The notes under the pieces are model-generated. The model did no database searches. It was given only the letters and a program-made list of their open reading frames with translations, and was not told the DNA's origin. From NCBI GenBank assembly GCA_040509495.1, contig JBEVKW010000406.1, forward strand, positions 62,001 through 126,000: a stretch of DNA of 64,000 nucleotides. The letters run 5' to 3'. A program made the translations under genes and the position numbers. Source of the stretch: Terrimonas_A sp040509495 (GTDB taxonomy: Bacteria; Bacteroidota; Bacteroidia; Chitinophagales; Chitinophagaceae). Shown here piece after piece: positions 25,670 through 35,373 of this stretch (the stretch's first letter is position 1; every line of letters starts with the position of its first letter).

Positions 25670-26833
25670 ATGCGTAACCGTCTTATTTTCCTGGCCATTA
25701 TCTGCTTATCACAGCAACTGGCATTCGCCGCCATTCGCATCCCTTTCCGCTTCAAGAACGGATTGATCATTGCAGACTTCAATCTCAACGGTAAAAACAA
25801 AATACCTTTTGTTTTTGACACCGGTGCGTCTACCACTGTCATCGACTCTACAGCTGCGCAGGCACTGCAAATGAAAGCAGAAGGGCGTCAGACCAGTATT
25901 GGCGCAAGTGGGCCTGTGTCACTACCTGTAATTTATGGTCAGCATATCCTGCTTGCAAAAGATGAAACAGTTAATCTCACGCAATGTGTGGTGGTTAACC
26001 TTCAGGCATTGCGCGAACGAAACGGCGAAGATTTCTTTGGCATTATCGGCTATGATCTTCTAAAGAACTATTTCACATCGATCGATTATGACAGGAAAGA
26101 CCTGATCTTCGATACGAAACTTCCGGATGCATTGAATGGATACAGCAAACTGCCATTCACGTTTGGGAACAGCATTACCATACCACAGCTCCCCCTCGCC
26201 ATCACCCTGTCAGGTGGAAAAAAACTGGAAGGATCTGTGTTTTTCGACAGTGGTGCCGCATTAACATTGCTGGTCAACTCGCCTTTCAAAAAAGATAATC
26301 TTTCCGCAGATGTGATCGGAAAAACGATCGTATCTAAAAGCCGCGATCTTTCCAAAGAAAATCTGCTGGAAGAAACAGCGATCGAATCGATACAGTTGGG
26401 TGAGTTCAGGTTTGCTTCATTACCGATCAGCCTCTCTTCCGATCAGCAGGGCGTGAGTGCCTATAAAGGATATCTTGGCATACTCGGCAGCAAGATCATC
26501 AGCCGTTTCAATGTTGTACTGGACTACAGGGAAAAAGTCATTTACCTGAAACCCAACCAGCTTTATGCAGCTGCATTTGAGTTTCCGATGGGCGGCTTAC
26601 GCTTTAAAAAGATCAATGGAAAAATATTCGTCGCCAGTGTCGTGGAAGGAAGCCCCGCTGCTGAAAAAGGATTTAAAGAAGAACAGGCGATCTATTCTGT
26701 AGATGGATATAGAGGCAGTGATCTTGACAGGATCAATAAATTACTGCAACAGGAAGGAAAGACGATCGTGATCACGATCTCTGCGAATGGACAACATCGT
26801 GATGTAGAATTGAAACTGCAGCGCTTGTTGTAA
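25670..26833 (+). CDS. secreted aspartic-protease-like protein with C-terminal PDZ
   Basis: A 387-residue protein with a signal peptide ending near residue 20 (QQLAFA). It has two retropepsin-like lobes: FVFDTGASTTVI with D50 and VFFDSGAALTLL near 190-200. The C-terminal PDZ domain (about 300-387) reads GLRFKKINGKIFVASVVEGSPAAEKGFKEEQAIYSVDGYR. The aspartyl-aspartyl-PDZ order is common in Bacteroidota. The gene is paralogous in layout to the PDZ-less protein at 7321. A TATCTTTA sequence at 25658-25665 resembles a -7 box but is very near the start codon. Confidence 0.85.
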   Translation: MRNRLIFLAIICLSQQLAFAAIRIPFRFKNGLIIADFNLNGKNKIPFVFDTGASTTVIDSTAAQALQMKAEGRQTSIGASGPVSLPVIYGQHILLAKDETVNLTQCVVVNLQALRERNGEDFFGIIGYDLLKNYFTSIDYDRKDLIFDTKLPDALNGYSKLPFTFGNSITIPQLPLAITLSGGKKLEGSVFFDSGAALTLLVNSPFKKDNLSADVIGKTIVSKSRDLSKENLLEETAIESIQLGEFRFASLPISLSSDQQGVSAYKGYLGILGSKIISRFNVVLDYREKVIYLKPNQLYAAAFEFPMGGLRFKKINGKIFVASVVEGSPAAEKGFKEEQAIYSVDGYRGSDLDRINKLLQQEGKTIVITISANGQHRDVELKLQRLL

Positions 26834-26924
26834 TTGCCACACCCGGTAAGTCATAGCGAGCACTATTGCGCAGTATTTATTTTTTATAAGTAAGTTCCTC
26901 TTTACGCTCCATGCATCCTCCTGG

Positions 26925-26955
26925 CAAAAAAAAGAGTTGCCTTACGGGGCAACTC
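26925..26955 (-). terminator. intrinsic terminator of the TPR gene
   Basis: On the minus strand GAGTTGCC (26955-26948) and GGCAACTC (26941-26934) form a perfect 8-bp stem with a 6-nt loop, followed by a run of eight T (26933-26926). It lies 29 nt after the stop of the gene ending at 26984. Confidence 0.85.
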
Positions 26956-26983
26956 GGTCTACCTTAAACCTTAGAACCAAAAA

Positions 26984-29125
26984 CTATTTTGGATATATGC
27001 CAATGTTTGGATTCACCTGAACAGGCGCCGGAGTAAATACACCTTTGAACGGACCTTCATTGAACTCGATGCTCGGCTCCATCCCGGAATTGATACCAAA
27101 ACGCCAGCCTACTTCACCACTGGCCGAGCCATTGTCCATCACGCCCGTTTTACTTAAAGCTGGCGGTACGGTATACCCTGCGGACAAACCTGCTCCGAAT
27201 TTCATTCCCATATCATAGATACCGGTCTTACCGTCATGTGTGATATAAAAGGTCTGGCTGAGTTTAAGTTTGACATTTCCGACAAAACCCAGGTCACCTT
27301 TTTTACCTTCCAGATCAAGACCGATACCGATGCTGAGGGTAGATTGCTTTGTTCTGAAATTCTGGCTGAAGCTGAATAAGGCCCCTTCACCGCCTTTAAT
27401 GGTGATCGATTCACAGTTCACATTTACCTTTCCAACAATAAAGGGAAGATCGATATTCACAGGACATTTGAAATTCCATTTAGCCGCTAAACTCATGGTA
27501 TCCGGAGAATGCCCGATCGGTATGCAGGAGGAGGTTAGTGGTTCGGGGGGAGTCAGTTCCCGCAGCCTGCTTACATATTGCGCAGCCGCGCCATAAAAAG
27601 CCGCGTTACCCATCGCTTCGTTGGGTGCAGACAAAAATCCTGCACGGGAATATTCATAGAAGAGGTACAAATAAATGCGCTGTTTCTTTTCACGATGATT
27701 CTTTTCTTTGGTACCACGGTCGGCAATGTATTCGTTAGTGGCCTCATCAACCTTTACACACATTTCCTTCCTGAGTTTATCTATCTCCACGCAGCCTTTT
27801 CCGTTTCCTTCGCCGCAGGGTATTTTCTTTATCCGCTCGAGATAACTTTGCCGGATGCTTTCGGCTTTTTTCCGGTAGGATTCTGCGAGTTGTTTTTGCT
27901 CCTGCTCGTATTTTGGTTGATTGGTTTGTTCATCATCCAGCATATGGTTCAGGTAGGCTACACGCTTGGGCATCGTCCGGGCAGTCATTGCCGCGAATGT
28001 GCGGCCTGTTGCCATGGAAGCCATTTTGCGCGGATCATTCATGATGCTTTTCATCATCTGCTCCAACTGGCGCGTACCTGCTTTTTCATATTCACTTTTG
28101 ACGGGGCCCAGTTTTTCCCGCTCTGCATCCAGCTTCTCCCGGAAACTTGCTTTCTCTGCAATCACCGCTTCAGCATCTTTAATGGTCATTTGTGCGCGGG
28201 GTAGCTTGAACTTGTATTCATTGAAGTAGTCCGGTAATTCCGGCTCTCCCGTATAGCCTTTATATTTATCTGCCATACCGGTTTCTTCCAGGATCTCCAT
28301 GGCTGTTTCAGAATAACCACCTTCCAGTGAGGCGGCCGCGTATTCAGCTGCTTTAGCGGTATTTCCTTCTGCCTTTGCGATCTGGGCTAGAGTATTGTTT
28401 GCCTGAGGATGTTTGGAAACCCTGGCTGCCCGTGTCAGGTGCGTTTTTGCAGTATCTTTTATTCCCAGGGCAGCGTAGGCCTGGCCCATATTATTGGCAA
28501 CAAGTGGATCTTCCGGGTTTTTGGTAACGAGATAACGAAGAATGGGAACCGCTTTTTCAGGAGCTCCGCCAATGATCAGTAATGCGCTTAGGTTATTCAG
28601 CATCAGGCCGTCGCTCATGTCCTTTAAGCAGGCTTGGGCCATTAATGCCATCGCTTCCATGGGTGACTTTGCAAAATACCAGCCGTATACAGATAACTGA
28701 TGCAGCGTTGCTTTGTCCTTATACCGCTCAGTCATTTTTGCGATCTCTTTTTTCTCCCCGTCGCTTGATTTCTCGATGATCTTTTTATAGATCGCTTCAA
28801 CATACTCCTTCAACTCAATTGAAGTCATCGTTTTTTTAGGAATAGTGGCAACAACGGCAGTGTTGGGTTTAGGAAATTCCGGCGCCATAGAAGCGGCCAT
28901 CATCCCATTTTTCTGTCCCTCCTCGATACGCTTTTGCGCCTCTTGTGCGATTTTTTTTATCTCAGCACCGTTCGGCATATTGTCCAGCTCTTTCATGTGC
29001 TCCTGCAACAACTTCATATCCTCTTCTGAAATATTTTGTTTTTTGTCTTTCTTCTGGGCAAAAGTGCCGGAACTGAAGCAACAAAGACACAGGGCGAAGA
29101 GAACGGATCTTTTCAGAAAATTCAT
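26984..29125 (-). CDS. secreted TPR-repeat protein
   Basis: A 713-residue exported protein. The start at 29125 (MNFLKRSVLFALCLCCFSSGTFAQKK) supplies a signal peptide; an ATG at 29233 does not. A lysine/glutamate-rich helical region (about 25-75) is followed by TPRs near 160-280 (ALMAQACLKDMSDGLMLNNLSALLIIGGAPEKAV, DPLVANNMGQAYAALGIKDTAKTHL). A long charged coiled-coil-like section spans about 320-480. The C-terminal 150 residues are beta-rich (LSIGIGLDLEGKKGDLGFVGNVKLKLSQ). The function is unknown. It is divergent from a TPR-thioredoxin gene at 29492, and both may serve one envelope process (inference). Confidence 0.83.
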   Translation of the reverse strand: MNFLKRSVLFALCLCCFSSGTFAQKKDKKQNISEEDMKLLQEHMKELDNMPNGAEIKKIAQEAQKRIEEGQKNGMMAASMAPEFPKPNTAVVATIPKKTMTSIELKEYVEAIYKKIIEKSSDGEKKEIAKMTERYKDKATLHQLSVYGWYFAKSPMEAMALMAQACLKDMSDGLMLNNLSALLIIGGAPEKAVPILRYLVTKNPEDPLVANNMGQAYAALGIKDTAKTHLTRAARVSKHPQANNTLAQIAKAEGNTAKAAEYAAASLEGGYSETAMEILEETGMADKYKGYTGEPELPDYFNEYKFKLPRAQMTIKDAEAVIAEKASFREKLDAEREKLGPVKSEYEKAGTRQLEQMMKSIMNDPRKMASMATGRTFAAMTARTMPKRVAYLNHMLDDEQTNQPKYEQEQKQLAESYRKKAESIRQSYLERIKKIPCGEGNGKGCVEIDKLRKEMCVKVDEATNEYIADRGTKEKNHREKKQRIYLYLFYEYSRAGFLSAPNEAMGNAAFYGAAAQYVSRLRELTPPEPLTSSCIPIGHSPDTMSLAAKWNFKCPVNIDLPFIVGKVNVNCESITIKGGEGALFSFSQNFRTKQSTLSIGIGLDLEGKKGDLGFVGNVKLKLSQTFYITHDGKTGIYDMGMKFGAGLSAGYTVPPALSKTGVMDNGSASGEVGWRFGINSGMEPSIEFNEGPFKGVFTPAPVQVNPNIGIYPK

Positions 29126-29491
29126 TTTAACAATTTCAGCGAAAATTGATAAAAACAACAGGCGGGGAAAGGACAACTGAGGTGAACCGGAAGATGTGAT
29201 AGCTGAACGTGCAAAATCGGATGCCGAGATCAAGGGCCGTCAACTTCTTTACCCCTAAAAGTTAGGGCAGGTTTTCGGAGCCGGGATCATATCTCTATAA
29301 GGTTGAGGAGGAACGCAACCGACGCGGCAAAACAGCCAGTGAATATTTTGTGTTTCCCTGCTCACCGTGCATCGCCGCGTCCGGTACCTTCTCCTGCGCT
29401 GATAGTGAGTCTTCGTTTTACCATTCGTCCCGCATATTCCTTAACTTGCTTTTACGCCTTATCTCTCTTCAAACCCACATCCAGATAACTG
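29126..29491. other. intergenic region between divergent TPR and TPR-TlpA genes
   Basis: This gap of 366 nt must hold two divergent promoters. I see no ORF with a signal peptide or domain in it, only a weak CCCTAAAAGTTAGGG dyad near 29252-29266. No exact TAnnTTTG box was found on either strand at the expected distance. Confidence 0.45.
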
Positions 29492-31447
29492 ATGAAACGG
29501 CAATGCTATTTATCCTTCCGGGTATCAAAATTCCTGTGCGCTGCTATAATGACTTTTGCTTCAGAAGCAGGATCAGCACAGCAGCTGGTATTGGAACCCG
29601 CCATGCCCGAACGCGGGAAAGCAGTGAAAGTCATATTCACCCCCGCAATCGATACGAGTGGGCAAAACCTTATTACACAAGCGGACACATCTGTAACGAT
29701 GGTGTTTTCCAGTTCCAACTTTTACAATACAGCCTATCGTTTACCAATGCAGCGGGTGGGCAAACAATGGACTGCCACTATTTATCTTGATCCCCGCTAT
29801 GCGTCCTATGCCACCTTCACGCTGGAAAGCGGCGCCCGCATTCAAAAACCCGCAAAGAACAAGCATTATGAAATACCGGTTTATGCTAACGGCATCAGGG
29901 CGAAAAACAGTTTTCTCTATGAGAACTATAGCCTTCCATCACAAATAGGGAAAAGTCCCGAGGTTCCCCGGCTACAGCGCGAACTGCTGGAAAAAGAACT
30001 TGAACTGTACCCGGATAATTATGAAGCGAAAGTCAGGCTGCTGCATAACAAGATGAACAGCACTGATGGTGAAGAAAAAGAACAATACCGTCAACAGGCC
30101 TTAAAAGTGATCGCAGATAATTTTTATAAAGAACCGGGGAATGCCGGTCTGCGTGATAAAACAACCATGGGTTACCTTATCATTGGAGAGAAGACAAGAG
30201 TTGACTCCATCCGCCAGGTGATCAAAACAAACTATCCGAATACGCCAGCTGGTTATGAAATGCTTACCTCAGAAATTGAAGAGATCGAAGACAAAGAGGA
30301 AAGAAAGAACAAGGCAGAAGCATTGCTGAAGGCGACACCCGCTGCGAACCTGGAAAATGTACTGGATCTGCATCAGATACTCGCTACGTACTATGCGGAG
30401 GCGAAAAATAGCCGGAAAGTCCGTTACCATCTTTCGCCATTCAAACCAGACACCACGCCTTATTACGGGCCGACGTTGCTTAAATGGTCGAAGATGCTGC
30501 TTGATAACGGCATTCTTCCTGATACAGCACTCGCCTATACCGAACGTGCGTATTCACTGGCTGCTCGCTTTCCAGCTGGTGTAATTCGTTACTGGCCGGA
30601 AACGGGATATGTACTTCCTTACGTAGATCCTGCCGTAAAAAAACAAGCAGAGCAGGCTGCCCGTGCCAATAGTCTTTCACTGAAGGCGTTGATCCTTCAA
30701 AAGAAAGGCGATCAGCAAAAAGCAAAGGAGGCATTGCAGAAAGCACTATCCTTATCCGATGACGGAAAGACCCTGGAATATGCCGCCGCCTATTATCGCG
30801 TAAACAAAAACTACGAAAATGCTTACCAGCTTTCGAAAAAAATGGTGATCAATAACCAGGAGGATACCGCCGCTCAAAGATTGATGTATGAAGATTACAC
30901 AGGCTGGAAAAAAACAGAGGAAGGCTGGACAAAAGAAATGAAAGAAGTGGGAGAGCAATGGAAAACGTCCATCCTGGCTGCATTAAAAAAGGAACGGATC
31001 AACAAAGCATTACCGGTAATGGCCAATCTCGTTACTATCAAAGGAGAACCGGTCACTCCGTCAGCCATGAGCGGAAAGATCGTGGTGATTGATTTCTGGG
31101 CCACCTGGTGCATTCCCTGTATGAAGGAAATGCCGTATCTGCAGTCGGTATATGACCGGTACAAAGACAATCCAAAAGTGATGTTCATGGTAGTGAACAG
31201 CGGATCAGGCAATACGCTACAGGATGCGCAGAACTGGAATGGAAATAAAAAGTACAGCTTCCCGGTATTTTATACCGATGACAAGATGCTTGCGGAAAAT
31301 TTCGGATTTGGAGTGATCCCGGCCACGTTCATCACTTCCACGGACGGGAATATTAAGTTCAGGAATATCGGTTTTGAAGGTCCGGCAATAGAATATAAAC
31401 TGGCGACGGCAATTGAGTTGTTATTGTCTGAAACAAATGTACACTAG
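29492..31447 (+). CDS. TPR-containing TlpA-like thioredoxin protein
   Basis: A 651-residue exported protein with an N-terminal hydrophobic signal (about 1-30, FASEAGSAQQ). A beta domain covers about 35-135, then TPR-like helical repeats about 150-480 (ELELYPDNYEAKVRLLHNK, KALILQKKGDQQKAKEALQKAL, KNYENAYQLSKKMVINNQ). A C-terminal TlpA/thioredoxin domain (about 505-651) has FWATWCIPCMKEM with C540 and C543 and the cis-Pro motif GVIPATFI. It probably reduces disulphides or delivers electrons in the envelope, with the TPRs binding a partner. It is divergent from the TPR protein at 26984-29125. Confidence 0.88.
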   Translation: MKRQCYLSFRVSKFLCAAIMTFASEAGSAQQLVLEPAMPERGKAVKVIFTPAIDTSGQNLITQADTSVTMVFSSSNFYNTAYRLPMQRVGKQWTATIYLDPRYASYATFTLESGARIQKPAKNKHYEIPVYANGIRAKNSFLYENYSLPSQIGKSPEVPRLQRELLEKELELYPDNYEAKVRLLHNKMNSTDGEEKEQYRQQALKVIADNFYKEPGNAGLRDKTTMGYLIIGEKTRVDSIRQVIKTNYPNTPAGYEMLTSEIEEIEDKEERKNKAEALLKATPAANLENVLDLHQILATYYAEAKNSRKVRYHLSPFKPDTTPYYGPTLLKWSKMLLDNGILPDTALAYTERAYSLAARFPAGVIRYWPETGYVLPYVDPAVKKQAEQAARANSLSLKALILQKKGDQQKAKEALQKALSLSDDGKTLEYAAAYYRVNKNYENAYQLSKKMVINNQEDTAAQRLMYEDYTGWKKTEEGWTKEMKEVGEQWKTSILAALKKERINKALPVMANLVTIKGEPVTPSAMSGKIVVIDFWATWCIPCMKEMPYLQSVYDRYKDNPKVMFMVVNSGSGNTLQDAQNWNGNKKYSFPVFYTDDKMLAENFGFGVIPATFITSTDGNIKFRNIGFEGPAIEYKLATAIELLLSETNVH

Positions 31448-31493
31448 TACCATTTTATGTTACCTGCAATATTCCTCTTTATAAATCCTTTTG

Positions 31494-31709
31494 TCACATC
31501 TTTCCTTTAAACGTTGCGTATATCGCCATTGCATGACCGTGCCCCAGTTCGAATTCTTCCTTAAGCCAGTTAGTTATTTCTGTTGCTTTTACTGCGGGAC
31601 TCAATTTGCCTTTTTCTACAAATCCTTTTTTCTCTGCGAGTTTTTTAAAGTCAGCAGGCGTTTTGCCTGTCTTTGCCTTGATGTTGTCAATATATGCCTG
31701 AAATGACAT
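31494..31709 (-). CDS. DUF4287-domain small protein
   Basis: A 71-residue cytosolic protein. The start at 31709 (MSFQAYIDNIKAKTGKTP) matches the family opening; an ATG at 31772 adds 21 odd residues. The sequence ADFKKLAEKKGF, KATEITNWLKEEFELGHGHAMAIYA is diagnostic of DUF4287. The gene is short because the second domain often fused in this family is absent. The function is unknown. It is monocistronic. Confidence 0.85.
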   Translation of the reverse strand: MSFQAYIDNIKAKTGKTPADFKKLAEKKGFVEKGKLSPAVKATEITNWLKEEFELGHGHAMAIYATFKGKM

Positions 31710-31875
31710 GGAAGTTATTATTTTAGTAATAAGATATTTTACGAAGCCTGTGCATTTTTTACCGAAGAACATTTTTTACTATCCTGGCAGCAGGCTATTT
31801 TTTGCTGGTCATCTTCATTGTACCATGGGCATAGAACGGCAGGAAACCACTGCCAACATAAACTGGAGCCGCCGC

Positions 31876-32793
31876 TCAATTAAACGACTGCCGGAATTCT
31901 CCCGGTGATAAATTCGTTTTTGATTTGAACAGCTTGCTGAAAGATTGCGAATGCTCAAACCCTAACTCATAGGCAATTTCACTCACTGACAAACTTGTCG
32001 TCGACAATTTCTCCTTCGCTTTTTCGATCAGCTTCTCATGAATATGATGCTGCGTACTCTGTCCCGTCAGCACTTTCAATAAACTGCTGAGATAATTCGG
32101 AGACACTGCCAATTCTTCTGCAATAAACTGAACAGATGGCAACCCTTTGCTCAATAATTCTGCATTATTGAAATAACGATCAAGCACGTCTTCGAGCCTG
32201 GTCAAGAGCTGATGATTATTGATCTTTCTTGTAATAAACTGGCGCTGATAAAACCGTTCGCAATAATTCAGCAGTAACTCGATCTGCGCCACAATGATGT
32301 TCTGGCTGAATTTATCAATATTCGAATGATATTCATGCTGGATATTCTCCATTATCCCCTTAATGACCATTTCTTCTTTTTCCGACATGAACAAAGCTTC
32401 ATTCACTGCATATCCGAAAAAATCATACTGTTTTATTGTTTTGGCAAGCGATGTATTCCATAAGAAATCTGGGTGAAAGAACAGGAGGATACCTGTCGGC
32501 TTCACAACGGGCTTATCCACTGTTATATTGATCAACTGGCCCGGAGAAACGAAGGAGATCAATCCTTCGTCAAAATCATACTGTTGCTGACCATAGCGGA
32601 ACTTTCCATTGATGCCCCGTTTTAAACCGATCGAATAGAAATGCTGAATCCAACTGATCTCTTTTTCCGCGGTGGCATAATCTACCAGGCCGTAGTCAAC
32701 GACGCTTACCAGCGGATGCTCGGGTTTCGGCAGACCGCTCATCTTATGAAACTCGCTGATCGTATCAAATTGAAATGTTTGCTTTGGCTTCAT
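31876..32793 (-). CDS. AraC-family transcriptional regulator
   Basis: A 305-residue regulator. The start at 32793 (MKPKQTFQFDTISEFHKMSG) is typical for this subfamily; the ATG at 32928 is less likely. The N-terminal cupin-like sensing domain (about 20-180) includes LISFVSPGQLINITVDKP. The C-terminal HTH_18 (about 205-305) has VQFIAEELAVSPNYLSSLLKVLTG and IAYELGFEHSQSFSKLFKSKTNLSPGEFRQ. It lies 171 nt downstream of an SDR gene on the same strand, so the SDR is the obvious candidate target. Confidence 0.9.
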   Translation of the reverse strand: MKPKQTFQFDTISEFHKMSGLPKPEHPLVSVVDYGLVDYATAEKEISWIQHFYSIGLKRGINGKFRYGQQQYDFDEGLISFVSPGQLINITVDKPVVKPTGILLFFHPDFLWNTSLAKTIKQYDFFGYAVNEALFMSEKEEMVIKGIMENIQHEYHSNIDKFSQNIIVAQIELLLNYCERFYQRQFITRKINNHQLLTRLEDVLDRYFNNAELLSKGLPSVQFIAEELAVSPNYLSSLLKVLTGQSTQHHIHEKLIEKAKEKLSTTSLSVSEIAYELGFEHSQSFSKLFKSKTNLSPGEFRQSFN

Positions 32794-32964
32794 AATAACA
32801 GTAAGGTGAAGATACAAAATGATGAAATAACGAGCACTGTTTCCGGCGCGTACACCGCGTCTGCCACATTCTTCCTGCGGCTTTTGCGCACGGGGATCAA
32901 CAGGAATTACACGACCGGTCTGAAGCACCTGGCATCAAACCGGTCGGGATAATTCACCCACTGA

Positions 32965-33801
32965 TCAGAAGTCTGTTGACCGGCTCACCCCTTCATATTT
33001 TTTCAATTCGTCACCGATGGCGCTCAACTGATTTTCTGCCATTCCAAACGCATCGCTTCCCAGGAAAAGGTGTATGGGTTTTTCATCTCTTTCTGCTACT
33101 TCGATCAATGCTGCTGCCGCCTTTTCAGGATCTCCGGGCTGATTACCTGGAATTTCATGCTGATGCACAGCCTCTAACTGACGGGCCTCTACATAGGCAT
33201 CGATAGGATTTTTAGGCAGGTTCAAGGAACCTTCCAGTAGAAAGTTAGTTTTGAAATAGCCGGGATAAACCACCGTAGCGCTCACGCCAAATGATTTCAC
33301 CTCAGCAGCAAGCGACTCGGTAAATCCTGCCACGGCAAATTTGCTGGCGCAATAAATTCCCCAACCGGGAAAGCCTGCAAAAAATCCTCCTATAGAAGAG
33401 ATATTGAAAAATGCGCCGGATCTCTGCTCCCTCCAGTAGGGCATTATCTTGCGGATCACATTCAAGGAACCAAATACGTTGACATCGAAATTCTGGCGCG
33501 CTTCTTTATCTGTCAGCTCTTCGATAGTTCCTAACTGACCATAACCAGCATTATTCACCACCACATCTATGCGTCCAAAAGACTGGATCGCTTTTCCGAT
33601 GGCAGTTTCCACACTCTGTTCGTCCAGCAGATTCATTTCTAAGGGAAGGAAAGAGGAAGATGCGCCAACTTCCCTGGTGATCGCGTTGAGATCGCGTGTA
33701 GTGGCAGCTACCTGGTAGCCTTCTCTGATCAATGCCTTTACCAATGATAAACCCAGACCTTTTGATGCACCGGTTACAAACCAGACTTTGTTCTTTTTCA
33801 T
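32965..33801 (-). CDS. short-chain dehydrogenase/reductase
   Basis: A 278-residue classical SDR. The start at 33801 (MKKNKVWFVTGASKGLGLS) gives the TGxxxGxG cofactor motif at residues 10-17. NNAGYGQLG, a catalytic Ser in FFNISSIGG and the YxxxK pair in IYCASKFAVAGF are all present. FGVSATVVYPGYFKTNF is the substrate-loop region. The length and motifs fit the oxidoreductases commonly paired with AraC regulators in Bacteroidota, here the gene at 31876. The physiological substrate is unknown. Confidence 0.92.
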   Translation of the reverse strand: MKKNKVWFVTGASKGLGLSLVKALIREGYQVAATTRDLNAITREVGASSSFLPLEMNLLDEQSVETAIGKAIQSFGRIDVVVNNAGYGQLGTIEELTDKEARQNFDVNVFGSLNVIRKIMPYWREQRSGAFFNISSIGGFFAGFPGWGIYCASKFAVAGFTESLAAEVKSFGVSATVVYPGYFKTNFLLEGSLNLPKNPIDAYVEARQLEAVHQHEIPGNQPGDPEKAAAALIEVAERDEKPIHLFLGSDAFGMAENQLSAIGDELKKYEGVSRSTDF

Positions 33802-34090
33802 ATTTTTTGATTTTTGATGTTGCTCATTTTGACAACACAAAAATCAAAAGGATTCACTCCGCAGATGTAACCAAATCTAAGGTTGTTGTAGCCGATTCTA
33901 TAGTTCAGGAAGAAAGACCAGTCGCTTTACATTTATACATGGAAATAATCCGGCCGATCTTCGCTGATAGAAGCCCCCAGACAAGCAGACAAATCTTTTC
34001 AGAAGTGACTACTTGCGAATCTGCAGGTCTATTCGCGGAGATCGGCGGAATATTTCGATTTAACGAAGCGGATGAGAGATCTTACCGTCG

Positions 34091-34585
34091 TTACCATTTC
34101 GCGAGATACTCCTCCAGCCGGTCCAGCGTCTCTTCAATACCTGCCACCATGCCCATTTCCTTCACCTGCTGAAGATCCTTCTCAGATGCATAGCGGGCAG
34201 TGCTCGTTACAACTGTTACGCCATCTTTTTCGGTGAACTCGTTGCGGATATTTGCAGACGGCATAGAAGAATTCACGTTTCCATCCTTATCAGAAAAGTG
34301 ATCCTGGTAAACGATCAGATCGGATTCTTTGATCTCACTAAAGGTAGCCAGTCCCCAGGCTTCCGCGCCATCCGGTCCTTTCATGCAATAATGCCAGCGG
34401 CCACCCGCCCGGAAGTCCATTTCGCATTCATTCACAGGCCATTCGCGCGGCCCCCACCAGTTTCTTAAATGTTTACAGTCTGTATATGCTTCAAACACTT
34501 TTTCTTTTGGAGCATCAAACTCCCGTGTCAGGACCATATCAGTCCCCTGGGTTTCTACTTTTAATTGATGTTTGGTCATAGTCAA
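34091..34585 (-). CDS. SRPBCC (AHSA1-like) family protein
   Basis: A 164-residue protein of the START/Bet v1-like fold. It opens with LTREFDAPKEKVFEAYTDCKHLRNWWGPREWPVNECEMDFR, the recognised AHSA1/polyketide_cyc2 pattern, then GGRWHYCMKGPDG and a C-terminal amphipathic helix (ASEKDLQQVKEMGMVAGIEETLDRLEEYLA). It is a probable small hydrophobic ligand binder with unknown role. An alternative start two codons downstream (34579) is equally good. It is monocistronic. Confidence 0.9.
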   Translation of the reverse strand: MTMTKHQLKVETQGTDMVLTREFDAPKEKVFEAYTDCKHLRNWWGPREWPVNECEMDFRAGGRWHYCMKGPDGAEAWGLATFSEIKESDLIVYQDHFSDKDGNVNSSMPSANIRNEFTEKDGVTVVTSTARYASEKDLQQVKEMGMVAGIEETLDRLEEYLAKW

Positions 34586-34692
34586 AGTTTTTATAACTTA
34601 TTTTACGGCCAATATCATACCTGTTTGAAGGCGGGAAACATGTTTCGGGAAAGATGCGGGAATTTGATCCATGATGATCATAAGATCCCATT

Positions 34693-35373
34693 TTAACTAT
34701 TCATATATTTCCACACGCCATCACGGTAATTTTCACCAACCGGGACCTCTTTGCCTCCGACCACTACGCTACTGCGTTCAACCCGGTCTGCCTTTGTAAT
34801 ATTAACCAGGTACGAGCGATGCACTCGCAAGAAGGTATCACCCGGCAAAAGTTCCGTCAGTGACTTCATCGTGAGATGCGTGAGAAGGCTTCCCTTTGTA
34901 GTTTTGATCATGATATAATCTTTGACTGACTGAGCATACAGCAGATCTGCATGCATTACTTTGATCAGTTTTCCGGACACTTTGAAGTAGGTATACTCTT
35001 TTTGTTCAGGCTTCTCATCCGGCAGAATACGCAACAACTTTTGCATGCTCTTTTCGAACCGCTCATAACTGACCGGTTTCAATAGATAATCCACGGCATC
35101 CAGCTCAAAACCAGTGTGCGCATATTCTGTATAGGCCGTTGTAAAAATAACCCTGGGAGGATGTTTGAGAGATTGCAAAAAATCAATTCCGCTGATCGAA
35201 GGCATGCGTATATCCAGGAACATCAGGTCAACCGTTTCTTTATGCAGCACATCAAATGCTTCCAGTGCATGAGCGCACTTTGCCACAATGGCTAATTGCC
35301 CGTAGCGCAATATGTGCGCTTCAAGTACTTCCTGCGCCAGTGGTTCATCATCAACAATAATACACCTGATCAT
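34693..35373 (-). CDS. LytTR-family response regulator
   Basis: A 226-residue regulator. The receiver has D8-D9 acids, phosphoacceptor D54 in MFLDIRMPS, Thr in VIFTTAYTEYA and Lys in LLKPVSYE. The LytTR domain (about 125-226) reads DLLYAQSVKDYIMIKTTKGS and FLRVHRSYLVNITKADRVERSS. Its start overlaps the stop of the histidine kinase gene as ATGA (35370-35373), so the two are a cognate pair, separate from the pair at 18104-21758. Confidence 0.94.
   Translation of the reverse strand: MIRCIIVDDEPLAQEVLEAHILRYGQLAIVAKCAHALEAFDVLHKETVDLMFLDIRMPSISGIDFLQSLKHPPRVIFTTAYTEYAHTGFELDAVDYLLKPVSYERFEKSMQKLLRILPDEKPEQKEYTYFKVSGKLIKVMHADLLYAQSVKDYIMIKTTKGSLLTHLTMKSLTELLPGDTFLRVHRSYLVNITKADRVERSSVVVGGKEVPVGENYRDGVWKYMNS

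Noticed and set aside
27578..28204. Plus-strand ORF of 208 codons inside the TPR gene region
   Set aside because: It is antisense to a well-supported TPR protein and has no recognisable domain; Cys/Phe-rich composition is typical of antisense reading.
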